Assembly: GCA_015066015.1 (NCBI GenBank)
Contig: SVPE01000020.1
Coordinates: 1 to 37,004 of the forward strand
From: Oscillospiraceae bacterium
Lineage (GTDB): Bacteria > Bacillota > Clostridia > Oscillospirales > Acutalibacteraceae
Direction: 5' to 3'
Length of the DNA stretch: 37,004 bases
Shown here: one piece after another, positions 6,986-15,400 of the stretch
Layout of the letters: every line of letters begins with the position of its first letter
How positions within the stretch are numbered: the first letter of the stretch is position 1
Program-made: the position numbers and the translations under genes
Notes under the pieces: generated by a model
What the model was told of the DNA's origin: nothing
The model's database searches: none
What the model saw: the letters and a program-made list of their open reading frames with translations, nothing else

Positions 6986-8521
6986 ATGATGCACAAAAAG
7001 AAAACAAATTCACCGTTAGATACACCGCAGGGTGCCCTCGCTCACGGTGAAGGCAAGTACGTATCTAAGTTTGAATATGTATGTATTATGCTTGCGAGAA
7101 TCGGTGGTATGTTCGGTACAACCCTTACCGGTACACTTGCAGCTGCGTTCCTGCATGAGCTTTATTTCGGACCTGCAGGTGTAACTGCAGAGGAAATTTC
7201 ACCCATTAATGCAGTTCAGACAACTTTGGTAACTATTGTATCGCTTATTATGGGTACACTTGCTCCTGTCATTGTTCAGAAATGGAGGACTCCTTTAGGC
7301 AGATACCGTCATTGGTATATTATTTGTCTTGTTCCTACATTTGCTCTTACGGCTTTATATTTTTATGTTCCTCAAGGCTGGACTGTTCAGCAGATGGCTC
7401 TTTTCCGTTACGTTATTGCCTGCGGTCAGAGTATATGCAATACATTTAATAACTATGGAAACAACATTACCCATGTTATTTCTCCCAATCCCAAAGAAAA
7501 GAAACTGGTTGCCACTATCTGGCAGCTGGCGTATTATGTCGGATACGGTGGAGCATATATTGCAACCTTTGTTTACGGTATTTTCAGCGACGACAAGAAC
7601 AAGATGTATATGACACTCGCTATTGTTGCCGCCAGTGTTACTGCTTTCGGTAACCTCATGGTTGGTGTTTTCTGCAAGGAAAGAATCGAGTATCCCGTTA
7701 AAACTGTCAAAATCACAAAAACTATGTTTGAGCTTTTCAAACACAAAAACTATGTTGCTTATCACGCAATGCAGTGGGCTAATGCATTTGCCTGGCTTGG
7801 AAAAATGTCTACTTATCTTGCTGCAATTACAGTCGGCTCTTCAAAGAATCTTCTTCTCACTCTCCCGACTGCTGTGGGTACTGTTGTCGGTAACATCATT
7901 ACCACAAAGCTTTCCAAAAAGCATGAACCTACAAAACTGCTTAAATTCTGCGGTATATATTCACCTGTTGCAGCAGGTATACTCTTCGGTATCTGTTTTG
8001 TTGAGGCAAAAATGGGTATACGCTTCTTTGAAGGCTGGAACAGTATATTCTTCTATGTATTCTACTTTATTTTCGGTATCGGTATAGGTATTCAGGAACT
8101 TTCAAAATCTCACTTCGATGTAGAATTTATGGATTATCTTGAGTGGGAAACCGGAGAAAGAATTGAAGCCATTCAAGGTATTATTCCCGGATACATTAAT
8201 ACATTCTGCAACTATGTAAAGGATGTTGCAATTCCCTATATGATAGCCTGGGCGGGATATATGTCTTCTGCAGAGGGTGACCTTGTTAAAACAATGCAGG
8301 CACAGCCTGATTATCTTGATACTTGCCTTAAGATTCTCGCTTTCCTTCTCTTTGGCTACACCTTCGCAAATATTCTCAAGGCTCTTATTATTAAATTCTT
8401 CTACAATGTTGAGGGTGAAAAGAAAGAACAGATGTACCGTGAGCTTGAAGTAATGAGAGCAGAACGTCATGAACAGAATGAAACTCTTCAGCAGGTAAAA
8501 GAGGCCACAGGTGAAGTCTGA
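6986..8521 (+). CDS. MFS transporter, GPH (glycoside-pentoside-hexuronide:cation symporter)-like
   Basis: A 511-residue polytopic membrane protein with about eleven or twelve hydrophobic segments. Features that point to the GPH/MelB-like branch: the N-terminal YVCIMLARIGGMFGTTLTG followed by a periplasmic-side loop, and PVIVQKWRTPLGRYRHWYI after the second to third helices, which resembles the family's D/K-R-x-x-x-G-R-x-R-P/W region. The C-terminal 45 residues (KKEQMYRELEVMRAERHEQN) are charged and likely form a coiled coil. ATG 6986 (or 6989) is chosen because CGGAG lies at 6976-6980; a GTG further upstream lacks a ribosome site. Position suggests uptake or export of the substrate handled by the upstream operon, but the sugar specificity of the family cannot be assumed. 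Confidence 0.8.
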   Translation: MMHKKKTNSPLDTPQGALAHGEGKYVSKFEYVCIMLARIGGMFGTTLTGTLAAAFLHELYFGPAGVTAEEISPINAVQTTLVTIVSLIMGTLAPVIVQKWRTPLGRYRHWYIICLVPTFALTALYFYVPQGWTVQQMALFRYVIACGQSICNTFNNYGNNITHVISPNPKEKKLVATIWQLAYYVGYGGAYIATFVYGIFSDDKNKMYMTLAIVAASVTAFGNLMVGVFCKERIEYPVKTVKITKTMFELFKHKNYVAYHAMQWANAFAWLGKMSTYLAAITVGSSKNLLLTLPTAVGTVVGNIITTKLSKKHEPTKLLKFCGIYSPVAAGILFGICFVEAKMGIRFFEGWNSIFFYVFYFIFGIGIGIQELSKSHFDVEFMDYLEWETGERIEAIQGIIPGYINTFCNYVKDVAIPYMIAWAGYMSSAEGDLVKTMQAQPDYLDTCLKILAFLLFGYTFANILKALIIKFFYNVEGEKKEQMYRELEVMRAERHEQNETLQQVKEATGEV

Positions 8522-8557
8522 GAGATATCTGACAAGCTTTAATAAACAAAAAGACAG

Positions 8558-8586
8558 CCTCCTTGCAGCTCGCAGGGAGGTTTTTA
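8558..8586 (+). terminator. intrinsic terminator after the MFS gene
   Basis: CCTCCTTGC (8558-8566) pairs with GCAGGGAGG (8572-8580) with one wobble pair, loop of five, followed by TTTTT. The inverted complement also has a short T run, so it may stop transcripts from the opposite strand. Confidence 0.9.
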
Positions 8587-8617
8587 GGATGATTCGCAAA
8601 CAAGCGGATACAATTAA

Positions 8618-8755
8618 GGGGCTGTTGCATTAAGATGCAGAAGGCGTTTTCTTCATCCCCGAAGGCGTACTAAGGTACTCCGAGTGGGTGAAAAAACGTC
8701 TGAAAAAGCAAAATTATGTTTTATGCAACACTTAAAAGTTACTTTCAATAGAATT
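8618..8755. repeat. 138-bp fold-back repeat, copy 1 (MITE-like)
   Basis: This stretch is repeated at 12102-12239 with only two differences (136 of 138 identical by my alignment; the differences are near 8701 and 8715). It begins GGGGCTGTTGCATTAAG. TGTTGCAT (8623-8630) pairs with ATGCAACA (8723-8730), and between them AGGCGTTTTCTTCA pairs with TGAAAAAACGTCT and GTAC-TAAG-GTAC closes the tip, so about 108 bases fold into one long imperfect hairpin. No protein is encoded. This copy lacks the right terminal repeat seen in copy 2. It fills most of the 8522-8933 gene gap together with a terminator and promoters. Confidence 0.85.
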
Positions 8756-8758
8756 CAT
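8732..8758 (-). other. 8-codon minus-strand mini-ORF with ribosome site, running into repeat copy 1
   Basis: On the minus strand AAAGGAG is followed eight bases later by ATG (8758-8756), then eight codons (MNSIESNF) and TAA. A minus-strand TATAAT preceded by TG lies a little upstream, with TTTACT 17 bases before it. All but the ATG is inside the 138-bp repeat. It may be the stub of a gene cut by the repeat, or a leader for a short transcript; coding function is unproven. Confidence 0.35.
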
Positions 8759-8784
8759 AAGATCATCTCCTTTATTTTTCTATT

Positions 8785-8813
8785 ATATCAAATACAACTT
8801 ACAAAGTAAATTT
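8785..8813 (-). promoter_or_regulatory. putative minus-strand promoter reading toward repeat copy 1
   Basis: Reading the minus strand, TTTACT is followed after 17 bases by TATAAT with a TG one base before it. Its transcript would cross a ribosome site, the mini-ORF at 8758-8732 and the fold-back repeat, and meet the hairpin at 8580-8558. Coordinates are approximate by a few bases. Confidence 0.35.
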
Positions 8814-8875
8814 AAATATTTGCCAAAAAATAATACACAATTGTTATTAATGTTCATAAATTTGTTTTTCTTCTA

Positions 8876-8904
8876 TTGAAAAAAAAGAATTGTCGTGTTA
8901 AAAT
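8876..8904 (+). promoter_or_regulatory. sigma-A promoter for the secreted hydrolase
   Basis: TTGAAA (8876-8881), 17-base spacer, TAAAAT (8899-8904) preceded by TGT. It is the same hexamer pair and spacing as the MFS promoter at 6931. GGGAG at 8921-8925 precedes the ATG by eight bases. Confidence 0.8.
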
Positions 8905-8933
8905 AAATAAAAAACGAAAAGGGAGATATTGAT

Positions 8934-10487
8934 ATGTTTAAAAAATTTCTTTCAACAGTTCTCTGTCTTATACTTGTCTGCGGTATGGTAATGCCCATCG
9001 CTTCAGCAGCTGAGACAGAAATCTATCCTGTAGTTTATGTAACAGGTTACGGTCCTAACATTTTCGCTGAAAAGGGTAATATAAATTCTGAGGTATATTA
9101 TCCCACAGGTGCAGATGTAGGTGCGATTGTCAAGGAAGCTATGGCTCCTTGTCTTAAGGAACTTGCTGCAGGTATTGTAACAGGCAATTACGATAAGTAT
9201 TGTGACGAGCTTTACAATTCAATTCACCCTATTTATGAAAACCTTGTACTCGCTCCCGACGGAACCCCCAAGGATAATTCCGGCAGAGGTGAGAATCCCA
9301 ACGAAATCTTCCTTGACTACACAAGATTTACCGGCGGTGAGGAGACCTTCCCGTATGACTGGAGACTTTCACCCGAGACCTCAGCTGACGAACTTGACAA
9401 GTTTATCGATACAATGCTCGCCGCAACAGGTGCAAAAAAGGTTAACATCATTGCACGTTGCCTTGGCGGTAATGTTGTTTCGGCATATCTTCAGAATTAT
9501 GCATCAGCATCAGAAAAGGTAGACAAGGTTATTATGTTTATTCCTTCAACAGAAGGTATAAATATGATTGGTGCACTTTTCTCAGGTCAGGTTAAAATCG
9601 ATGCAGCTGCCCTTGACGATTATCTTGAAGAGTACACGAAGTACGAGCCCTTTATCGATGATCCTGCTACAAAGGATTTCATCAATGTAATGGTTTCAAT
9701 CCTTGAGCAGGCGAAAGTACTTGGACTCGGTACCGATGTTCTTCAGAAACTCATCGACTCAATCAAGGACAACCTCTTTCCGCGTCTTATAAGAAGAAGC
9801 TATGGCTCATTCCCGTCATTCTGGGCAATGGTTCCCGCAGAGTATTTCGAGGATGCAATTGAGTTTGTATATAATACACCCGAACTCAAGGCAGAATATG
9901 CAGGTACAATTCAAAAGGCACGCTCCTTCCAGGAAAATATTATGGCAAATGCAAGAAAATGCATAACAGATCTCAGCGATAAAATCGAAATCAGTGTTAT
10001 CTCAAAGTACAACATCCCTGTTATGCCTATTTTCCCTGATTGTCATAACACAAGTGACGGCACAGCAGAAACCTACCTTACTTCCTTCGGTGCAACAACT
10101 GCTGACTTCGGCAAGACTCTTTCGGCTGAATATATTTCAGCTATGAGCGAAGATTCAAAGAGATTCCTTTCACCCGACGAAAAGATCGATGCATCAACCT
10201 GCGTTCTCCCTGAAAGAACATGGTTTGTTAAAAACAGCTACCACGATCATTTCCCTGCAAACATCGATAAGCTTATTGATGTTATTCTCACAAGTGAAAT
10301 TGATGTATTCTCAAGTGCTGACTATTCACAGTTCCTTGATGCAGGTGAAAGCCCTGATAAGCTTGTTCCGGTAGCAGGAAAGGATCCTGAAAAGCCTGCC
10401 GACGATTCAAAAGAAGGTCTGTTTGATATGCTTGCAAGATTTATCAGATCCGTCATTCAGTTCTTTGCAAAGCTTTTCAAATTCTGA
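8934..10487 (+). CDS. secreted LCAT-like alpha/beta hydrolase with Cys at the nucleophile position
   Basis: A 517-residue exported protein. Residues 1-26 form a signal peptide (MFKKFLSTVLCLILV, then MPIASAA) with a likely cleavage after the Ala run. The mature part looks like the lecithin:cholesterol acyltransferase/lipase group of alpha/beta hydrolases: VVYVTGYG in the oxyanion-loop position, PYDWR at 140-144, then KKVNIIARCLGGNVVSAYL at 168-186, which is the nucleophile elbow. The usual GxSxG is replaced by ARCLGG, so residue 176 is Cys instead of Ser. The best catalytic His candidates are His437 and His439 (NSYHDHFP). The C-terminal FIRSVIQFFAKLFKF is an amphipathic helix that may attach to membrane or wall. 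Substrate unknown; a non-hydrolytic or thiol-based activity is possible. Confidence 0.75.
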   Translation: MFKKFLSTVLCLILVCGMVMPIASAAETEIYPVVYVTGYGPNIFAEKGNINSEVYYPTGADVGAIVKEAMAPCLKELAAGIVTGNYDKYCDELYNSIHPIYENLVLAPDGTPKDNSGRGENPNEIFLDYTRFTGGEETFPYDWRLSPETSADELDKFIDTMLAATGAKKVNIIARCLGGNVVSAYLQNYASASEKVDKVIMFIPSTEGINMIGALFSGQVKIDAAALDDYLEEYTKYEPFIDDPATKDFINVMVSILEQAKVLGLGTDVLQKLIDSIKDNLFPRLIRRSYGSFPSFWAMVPAEYFEDAIEFVYNTPELKAEYAGTIQKARSFQENIMANARKCITDLSDKIEISVISKYNIPVMPIFPDCHNTSDGTAETYLTSFGATTADFGKTLSAEYISAMSEDSKRFLSPDEKIDASTCVLPERTWFVKNSYHDHFPANIDKLIDVILTSEIDVFSSADYSQFLDAGESPDKLVPVAGKDPEKPADDSKEGLFDMLARFIRSVIQFFAKLFKF

Positions 10488-10501
10488 TTCAGTAATAAAT
10501 A

Positions 10502-10532
10502 AAAACGGTGAGCTGAAGCTTGCCGTTTTTAT
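10502..10532 (+). terminator. intrinsic terminator after the secreted hydrolase
   Basis: AAAACGGTGAGC pairs with GCTTGCCGTTTT (two wobbles) around the loop TGAA, and ends in a T run. Confidence 0.9.
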
Positions 10533-10587
10533 TTGTATGTAAGCTGAATTTGTTTTTTACGGAATCTGACAAAGACTGTATTTGAGT

Positions 10588-10616
10588 TTGACAATGATAT
10601 AAATAAGTGATAAAAT
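10588..10616 (+). promoter_or_regulatory. strong sigma-A promoter for the phosphatase/hydrolase pair
   Basis: Consensus TTGACA (10588-10593), 17-base spacer, TAAAAT (10611-10616), 23 bases before the start codon. Confidence 0.85.
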
Positions 10617-10639
10617 AAATATAATAAGGAGGTATGTGT

Positions 10640-11113
10640 ATGCAAAAACGAATAATGTTTGTCTGTCACGGTAACATCTGCCGTTCACCCATGGCTGAAT
10701 TTATCTTTAAAAAGATGCTTGAGGATAAAAAACTTTCTGACAGATTTTTCGTAGCCTCCTGTGCTACAAGTACAGAAGAAATACACGGAGATATCGGTAA
10801 TCCTGTTTATCCTCCTGCAAAGGCAGAGTTGCTGAAGCACGGCATAACCTGTGAGGGAAAATATGCCGTTCAGCTTAAAAAAAGGGATTACAACAATTAT
10901 GATCTTTTCGTTGCAATGGATATGATAAATATAATGAATATATTTAAAATATTCGGCAGTGACCCTGACGGCAAGGTACATAAGCTTATGGATTTTACCG
11001 ACAGGAAAGGTGAGGTTGCCGACCCTTGGTGGACAGGAAATTTTGATGTGGCATATAATGATATATATGACGGATGTGAGGGCCTGCTTGAATATCTGAC
11101 AAAAGGAGAATGA
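10640..11113 (+). CDS. low-molecular-weight protein-tyrosine phosphatase
   Basis: A 157-residue cytoplasmic phosphatase with the complete active site near its N terminus: VCHGNICRS, Cys9-x5-Arg15, the nucleophile and phosphate-binding loop of the LMW-PTP/arsenate reductase fold. The general acid Asp128 is in VADPWW, as in the family. It removes phosphate from tyrosine (possibly arginine) on proteins; Firmicute relatives act on kinases of capsule synthesis or on protein-arginine phosphate. ATG 10640 is used because TAAGGAGG (10625-10632) is seven bases before it, while ATG 10634 is only one base after. It overlaps in operon style with the downstream hydrolase. Substrate cannot be inferred here. 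Confidence 0.9.
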   Translation: MQKRIMFVCHGNICRSPMAEFIFKKMLEDKKLSDRFFVASCATSTEEIHGDIGNPVYPPAKAELLKHGITCEGKYAVQLKKRDYNNYDLFVAMDMINIMNIFKIFGSDPDGKVHKLMDFTDRKGEVADPWWTGNFDVAYNDIYDGCEGLLEYLTKGE

Positions 11114-11115
11114 TA

Positions 11116-12081
11116 ATGAGCAATGTTTTAAAAAGCACACTTAAGCTTACCGCAGCCGGAGCTGCAGCAGTTGCAGGAGCGTACGGTACCTGTTGTTTTA
11201 TTGACGAACTTCTTTTTAACCGTAAGCTGAAGCTGCCTGATAACATAAACCGTAAAATTGCAGGTTGCGACGCAGGACATCTTGGCGGCTTTCTTGAAAA
11301 TAATCTTAAGTGGCTTGAGGATTACGGATATGAAAGACACTACATTGTTTCTGACAGCGGCTTTAAGCTTACAGGCTTCCTTTTCAAAGCAAAGGAAGAA
11401 AGCGATATATATCTTTTCGGTGCTCACGGATACAGAAGCTACGCTAAAAAGGAGTTTTCAGGCGTTGCACAGTATTATCTGGCAAAGGGAATCAATGTTT
11501 TCATTCCGGATCACGTTGCATCGGGCGAAAGTGAAGGCACACGTTGCACATTCAGTTATCACGAGGTAAGAGACTGCCTCAAGTGGCTCGGATATATGAC
11601 CGAAACCTTCGGTACAGACATTAAAATCATTCTTCACGGTGTTTCAATGGGTAGTGCTACGGTTATGACTATGGGCGGCAGAGAGGATTTGCCCGATAAT
11701 GTAAAAATGATTGTTGCTGACTGCGGTTTTACAACGGCAAAGGCACTTTTTGATTCAAAGCTTACCGCAATGGGTATACCCCATAAGACTCTTGTTGAGT
11801 GTGTTGATGTTGCACATAAGAGGATTCAGGGATGCAGCTTTGATGAGCTTTGTCCGATTGAGTATATCAGAAATGTTACCTTGCCCATCCTATTTATCCA
11901 CGGTGAAAAGGATAATCTGGTGCCTGCATATATGGCTCAGGAGCTTTACGATGCCTGTCCGAGTGAAAATAAGGACATCCTCATTGTCGAAGAGGCTGAC
12001 CACGCTCAGTCCTATATGTACGGCAAGGATGAGTTTGAAGCAAGACTTGATAAGATGATTGCATCTGCAAAATTAAAATAA
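11116..12081 (+). CDS. membrane-anchored alpha/beta hydrolase
   Basis: A 321-residue serine hydrolase. The N-terminal stretch (about residues 9-32, rich in Ala/Gly, LTAAGAAAVAGAYGTCC) can act as a membrane anchor. The rest has the alpha/beta hydrolase triad: Ser177 in HGVSMGSAT, Asp266 in HGEKDNLVP and His296 in EEADHAQSY, plus the LFGAHGYRSYAKKEF oxyanion region near residue 100. The lid region and DELCPIEYI resemble BAAT/YqkD-type esterase families. Start ATG 11116 follows AGGAG by seven bases; ATG 11110 overlaps the previous stop but is too close to the ribosome site. It is probably translated with the phosphatase. Substrate unknown, perhaps a short-chain ester or acyl peptide. Confidence 0.85.
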   Translation: MSNVLKSTLKLTAAGAAAVAGAYGTCCFIDELLFNRKLKLPDNINRKIAGCDAGHLGGFLENNLKWLEDYGYERHYIVSDSGFKLTGFLFKAKEESDIYLFGAHGYRSYAKKEFSGVAQYYLAKGINVFIPDHVASGESEGTRCTFSYHEVRDCLKWLGYMTETFGTDIKIILHGVSMGSATVMTMGGREDLPDNVKMIVADCGFTTAKALFDSKLTAMGIPHKTLVECVDVAHKRIQGCSFDELCPIEYIRNVTLPILFIHGEKDNLVPAYMAQELYDACPSENKDILIVEEADHAQSYMYGKDEFEARLDKMIASAKLK

Positions 12082-12101
12082 AGCCGAATCAGTAAAATGT
12101 T

Positions 12102-12321
12102 GGGGCTGTTGCATTAAGATGCAGAAGGCGTTTTCTTCATCCCCGAAGGCGTACTAAGGTACTCCGAGTGGGTGAAAAAACGTCTAAAAAAGCAAAATCA
12201 TGTTTTATGCAACACTTAAAAGTTACTTTCAATAGAATTAAAGCAGATATTTTCAGTAGATTTACTACAAATACCTGCTTTTTTGTTTTGCTTTTTGGTC
12301 TGCGCTTAATGCAACAACCCC
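12102..12321. mobile_element. 220-bp MITE-like element with 17-bp terminal inverted repeats (contains repeat copy 2)
   Basis: The left end GGGGCTGTTGCATTAAG (12102-12118) and right end CTTAATGCAACAACCCC (12305-12321) are inverted repeats with one mismatch. The first 138 bases equal the repeat at 8618-8755 except two positions; the right 80 bases are unique in the window and hold a terminator-like stem. There is no ORF, and I see no clear target-site duplication. TIRs of the GGxxCTGTTGCA type occur in several IS families, so it may be a non-autonomous derivative of one, but no transposase is present to say which. Confidence 0.7.
12240..12286 (+). terminator. terminator-like hairpin inside the MITE-like element
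   Basis: AAAGCAGATATT (12240-12251) pairs with AATACCTGCTTT (ending about 12281) around an inner AGTA-GATT-TACT hairpin, followed by TTTTT. It is probably the stop for the phosphatase/hydrolase transcript that runs into the element. Confidence 0.75.
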
Positions 12322-12358
12322 TTTTTTCTTTATTATGAAAACAAAACCGACTTAAAGG

Positions 12359-12387
12359 TTGAAAAGCCCGGCATGTAATGTTATAAT
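12359..12387 (+). promoter_or_regulatory. sigma-A promoter for addBA
   Basis: TTGAAA (12359-12364), 17-base spacer, TATAAT (12382-12387), followed by a 70-base leader without obvious regulatory fold. Confidence 0.85.
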
Positions 12388-12457
12388 TAAGCTTGAAAAT
12401 ATCTGCATAGAATCAGACAGACTGATATTATCGGGAAATACGTAACAGGAGAAAGTT

Positions 12458-15400
12458 ATGCTTAATTTTATTATCGGAGCAAAAGGAAGCGGGAAAACAA
12501 CTGCAGCCCACCGGGTGCTCGGAGACTGTGTAAAAAACGGCGGCAAAGCGATGCTTATTGTCCCCAAGCAGTTTACATTTCAGAGCGACAAAGAAATATT
12601 GCATCTCCTCGGGCCGAAGGATGCCTGCGAGGTGGAGGTGCTTTCTTTTTCGCGCCTTGCAACACTCGTGCTGCAGACATACGGAGGCATTAATGCACCG
12701 ATTGCCAAAGAGGGCGCAAGAAATGTGCTTATGTCTATTGCTGTCAGTAGCCTTACAGATAAGCTGACAGTTTTTGCGAAGCATAGAAATGAAATTGCTC
12801 TTGTCAGAAAAATGCTCGATACTCTCGATGAGCTGAAAAAAGAGGGGATAAGTGTCAGGGAGCTTGAAGAAACTGCCGCTCTTGTACAGGATAATCTTCT
12901 TAAGGAGAAAATCCGCGAAACTGCACTGATTCTGCGTGCCTATGAGGCAGTTGTGTCACAGAATTATTTTGACGATGCCGACCTGCTTTCTTTTGTTGCC
13001 GAAAGTCTCAAGGGGAAAGATTTCTTCAAGGATAAAACTATAGTTTTTGACGGCTTTGCGGATTTTACAAAACCTGAGCTCGATATAATTCTTACTGTGT
13101 TAGGCACTGCAAAGAAGACTTATATTACTCTTTGCAGTGATAATATAGCTTCAAGGGATATGCTTTCACCCTTTGCACTTTGCAACACTACTGCACGAAA
13201 ACTGCGTCTTATTGCGGGAAACAACGGAATTGCTATCGGTAAAGTAATAGAGTGTAAGCGTGATCCTTCCCGTTATTCTCAGGAGCTTTTTTTCCTTGAA
13301 AGCCGTATGTACAAGCCTTGCGCTGATGCTTATGGGGAAAAATGTGACAATATCAGCATAAGCTGCAGTGCGAATATCGTTGCCGAGTGTGATTTTGTGG
13401 CAAGGAAGATAAAAGGTATGCTCAGAAGCGGTAACTACCGTTGCCGTGATATTGCCGTATGCTTCAGGAGCGGTGACAGCTATGAAAACCATATCAGACA
13501 GTCTCTAAAAAAGTACGGTGTGCCTCTTTTTGAGGATAAAAGACAGGCTGTAGTAAATCAACCTCTTATAAGCTTTGTTTCGACTCTTCTGACAATTGCT
13601 GCAAAGGGTCTGACTTCAGACAGTATCTTCCGCCTTTTGAAAACGGGACTTACCGGGCTTACTGCTGAGGAAATCTCTGAAACAGAGAATTACTGCTTTA
13701 TGTGGGATATCTCGGGAAAAAAATGGCTTTCCGAATGGACTGAAAATCCTGATGGATTAGGTGAAAAGCTTACTGATGAAAGAAGTCAGCGCCTTATAAA
13801 GCTCAACACCCTGCGAGAAAAGATAGTTGCTCCGCTTGTTTGTTTCAGAGAGAGTCTTGAGTCAAAGACCGGCAAAGAGGCGGTCGCACTTATCTATAAT
13901 TATCTCAGAGACAATAAGGTGGATGAATATCTTAAGGAATATGCAATCAGCCTTGAGTCTCAGGGACTTACCGAGCTTGCGCTTGAGCAGGAGCAGGTGT
14001 GGGATGTGCTTATGGAAAGCCTTGATGAGATTGCCTGCGCGCTTGGTGATTACTCTGTAAATGCTCAGCGTCTTTGTGAGCTTTTTGAGCTTGTTATCAA
14101 TACAAAAAGCCTCGGAAAACTGCCCGACGGATTTGACGAGGTGCTGATTTCATCGGCGGACAGAATGCTGACGGTTAATTCGCCTGTGGTGTTTGTTATG
14201 GGGGTCAACAGTGGTGTTTTTCCGCCCTCAGTCAGTGATAACGGCCTTTTCTCACCGGGTGAAAAGGATAAGCTCAGACGTATCGGTGTATCTTTCGGCC
14301 GGGATATTGAAAGCTCCGTGACCCGTGAGAGATTCCTCCTCTACAATGCATTTTCAAGTGCAGTAAAAAAGCTGCATCTTTCATTCAGTATGAGCGGAAG
14401 TGCCGGAGAAAAGCTTACAAAAAGTGAGGGAATCGACCTTGTGCTGAATCTCTTCAGCTCACTTGAAATTTCATCTGACAAAGAAAGCGACCTGATAAAT
14501 CTTGTCGAAAGTGAGACTGCCGCCTTCGAGCTTATGGCAAAAAGATGGCAGGAAAAGGACGGTTTTACCGCTTCACTGAAAGAATATTTTTCTTCAAACG
14601 AGGAGTACGGACAAAAAACACTGGCAATTAAAAGAGCTGTAGAAAAAGAGCCCTTTGCATTCAGAAAAAAGGAAATTGCAGTTGAGCTTTTCGGCAGACA
14701 TATGAAATTTTCAGCCTCTCGGCTTGAGGATTACGGCAAGTGTCCCTTCCTTTATTTCTGCCGTTACGGACTTGAGGCAAAACCGAGAATGAAGGCTAAG
14801 CTTGATGCATCACACAGCGGTACGGTTATTCACCATGTGCTTGAGGTGCTGCTGAAAAAATACAAGGGTAAAGAATTTCTTGAGCTTACGGATGAAAAGC
14901 TGAAGATAGAAATAGGTATAATTCTCGGTGAATATATGAAAGAAAATATGGGCAGTGAGGAGTCAAAAACCGAGCGCTTCAATTATCTTTATTACCGCAC
15001 GGGAAAAATACTTGAATTTATAATGTTAAGACTGAAGGCGGAATTCGCCGAAAGTGATTTTGAGCCCTGTGACTTTGAGCTTCGCATAGGTGACGGTGCC
15101 GATGTTGAGGCGATGAAATATACACTTGAAAACGGTACTGCTCAGCTGAACGGATTTATCGATCGCGTTGATAAGCTCGATCTTGACGGAAAAAGATATA
15201 TACGAATTGTTGACTATAAATCAGGCGACAAGAAGTTCAGACTTTCCGATGTTATCTGCGGTATGAATATGCAGATGCTTCTTTATCTTGTCAGTATATG
15301 GCGCAACGGTAAGGGCTTTTATGAAAACATCACACCGGCAGGAGTGCTTTATTTTCCTGCAAGGATTTCGCCTTGTGCCGCAGGGCGTGAGGATAGTGAA

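Noticed and set aside
7355..7765. Minus-strand open frames over the MFS gene (136 codons) and similar ones over addB, rpoD and clpE
   Set aside because: These are shadows of plus-strand coding regions with strong protein family matches; no ribosome sites or family signals.
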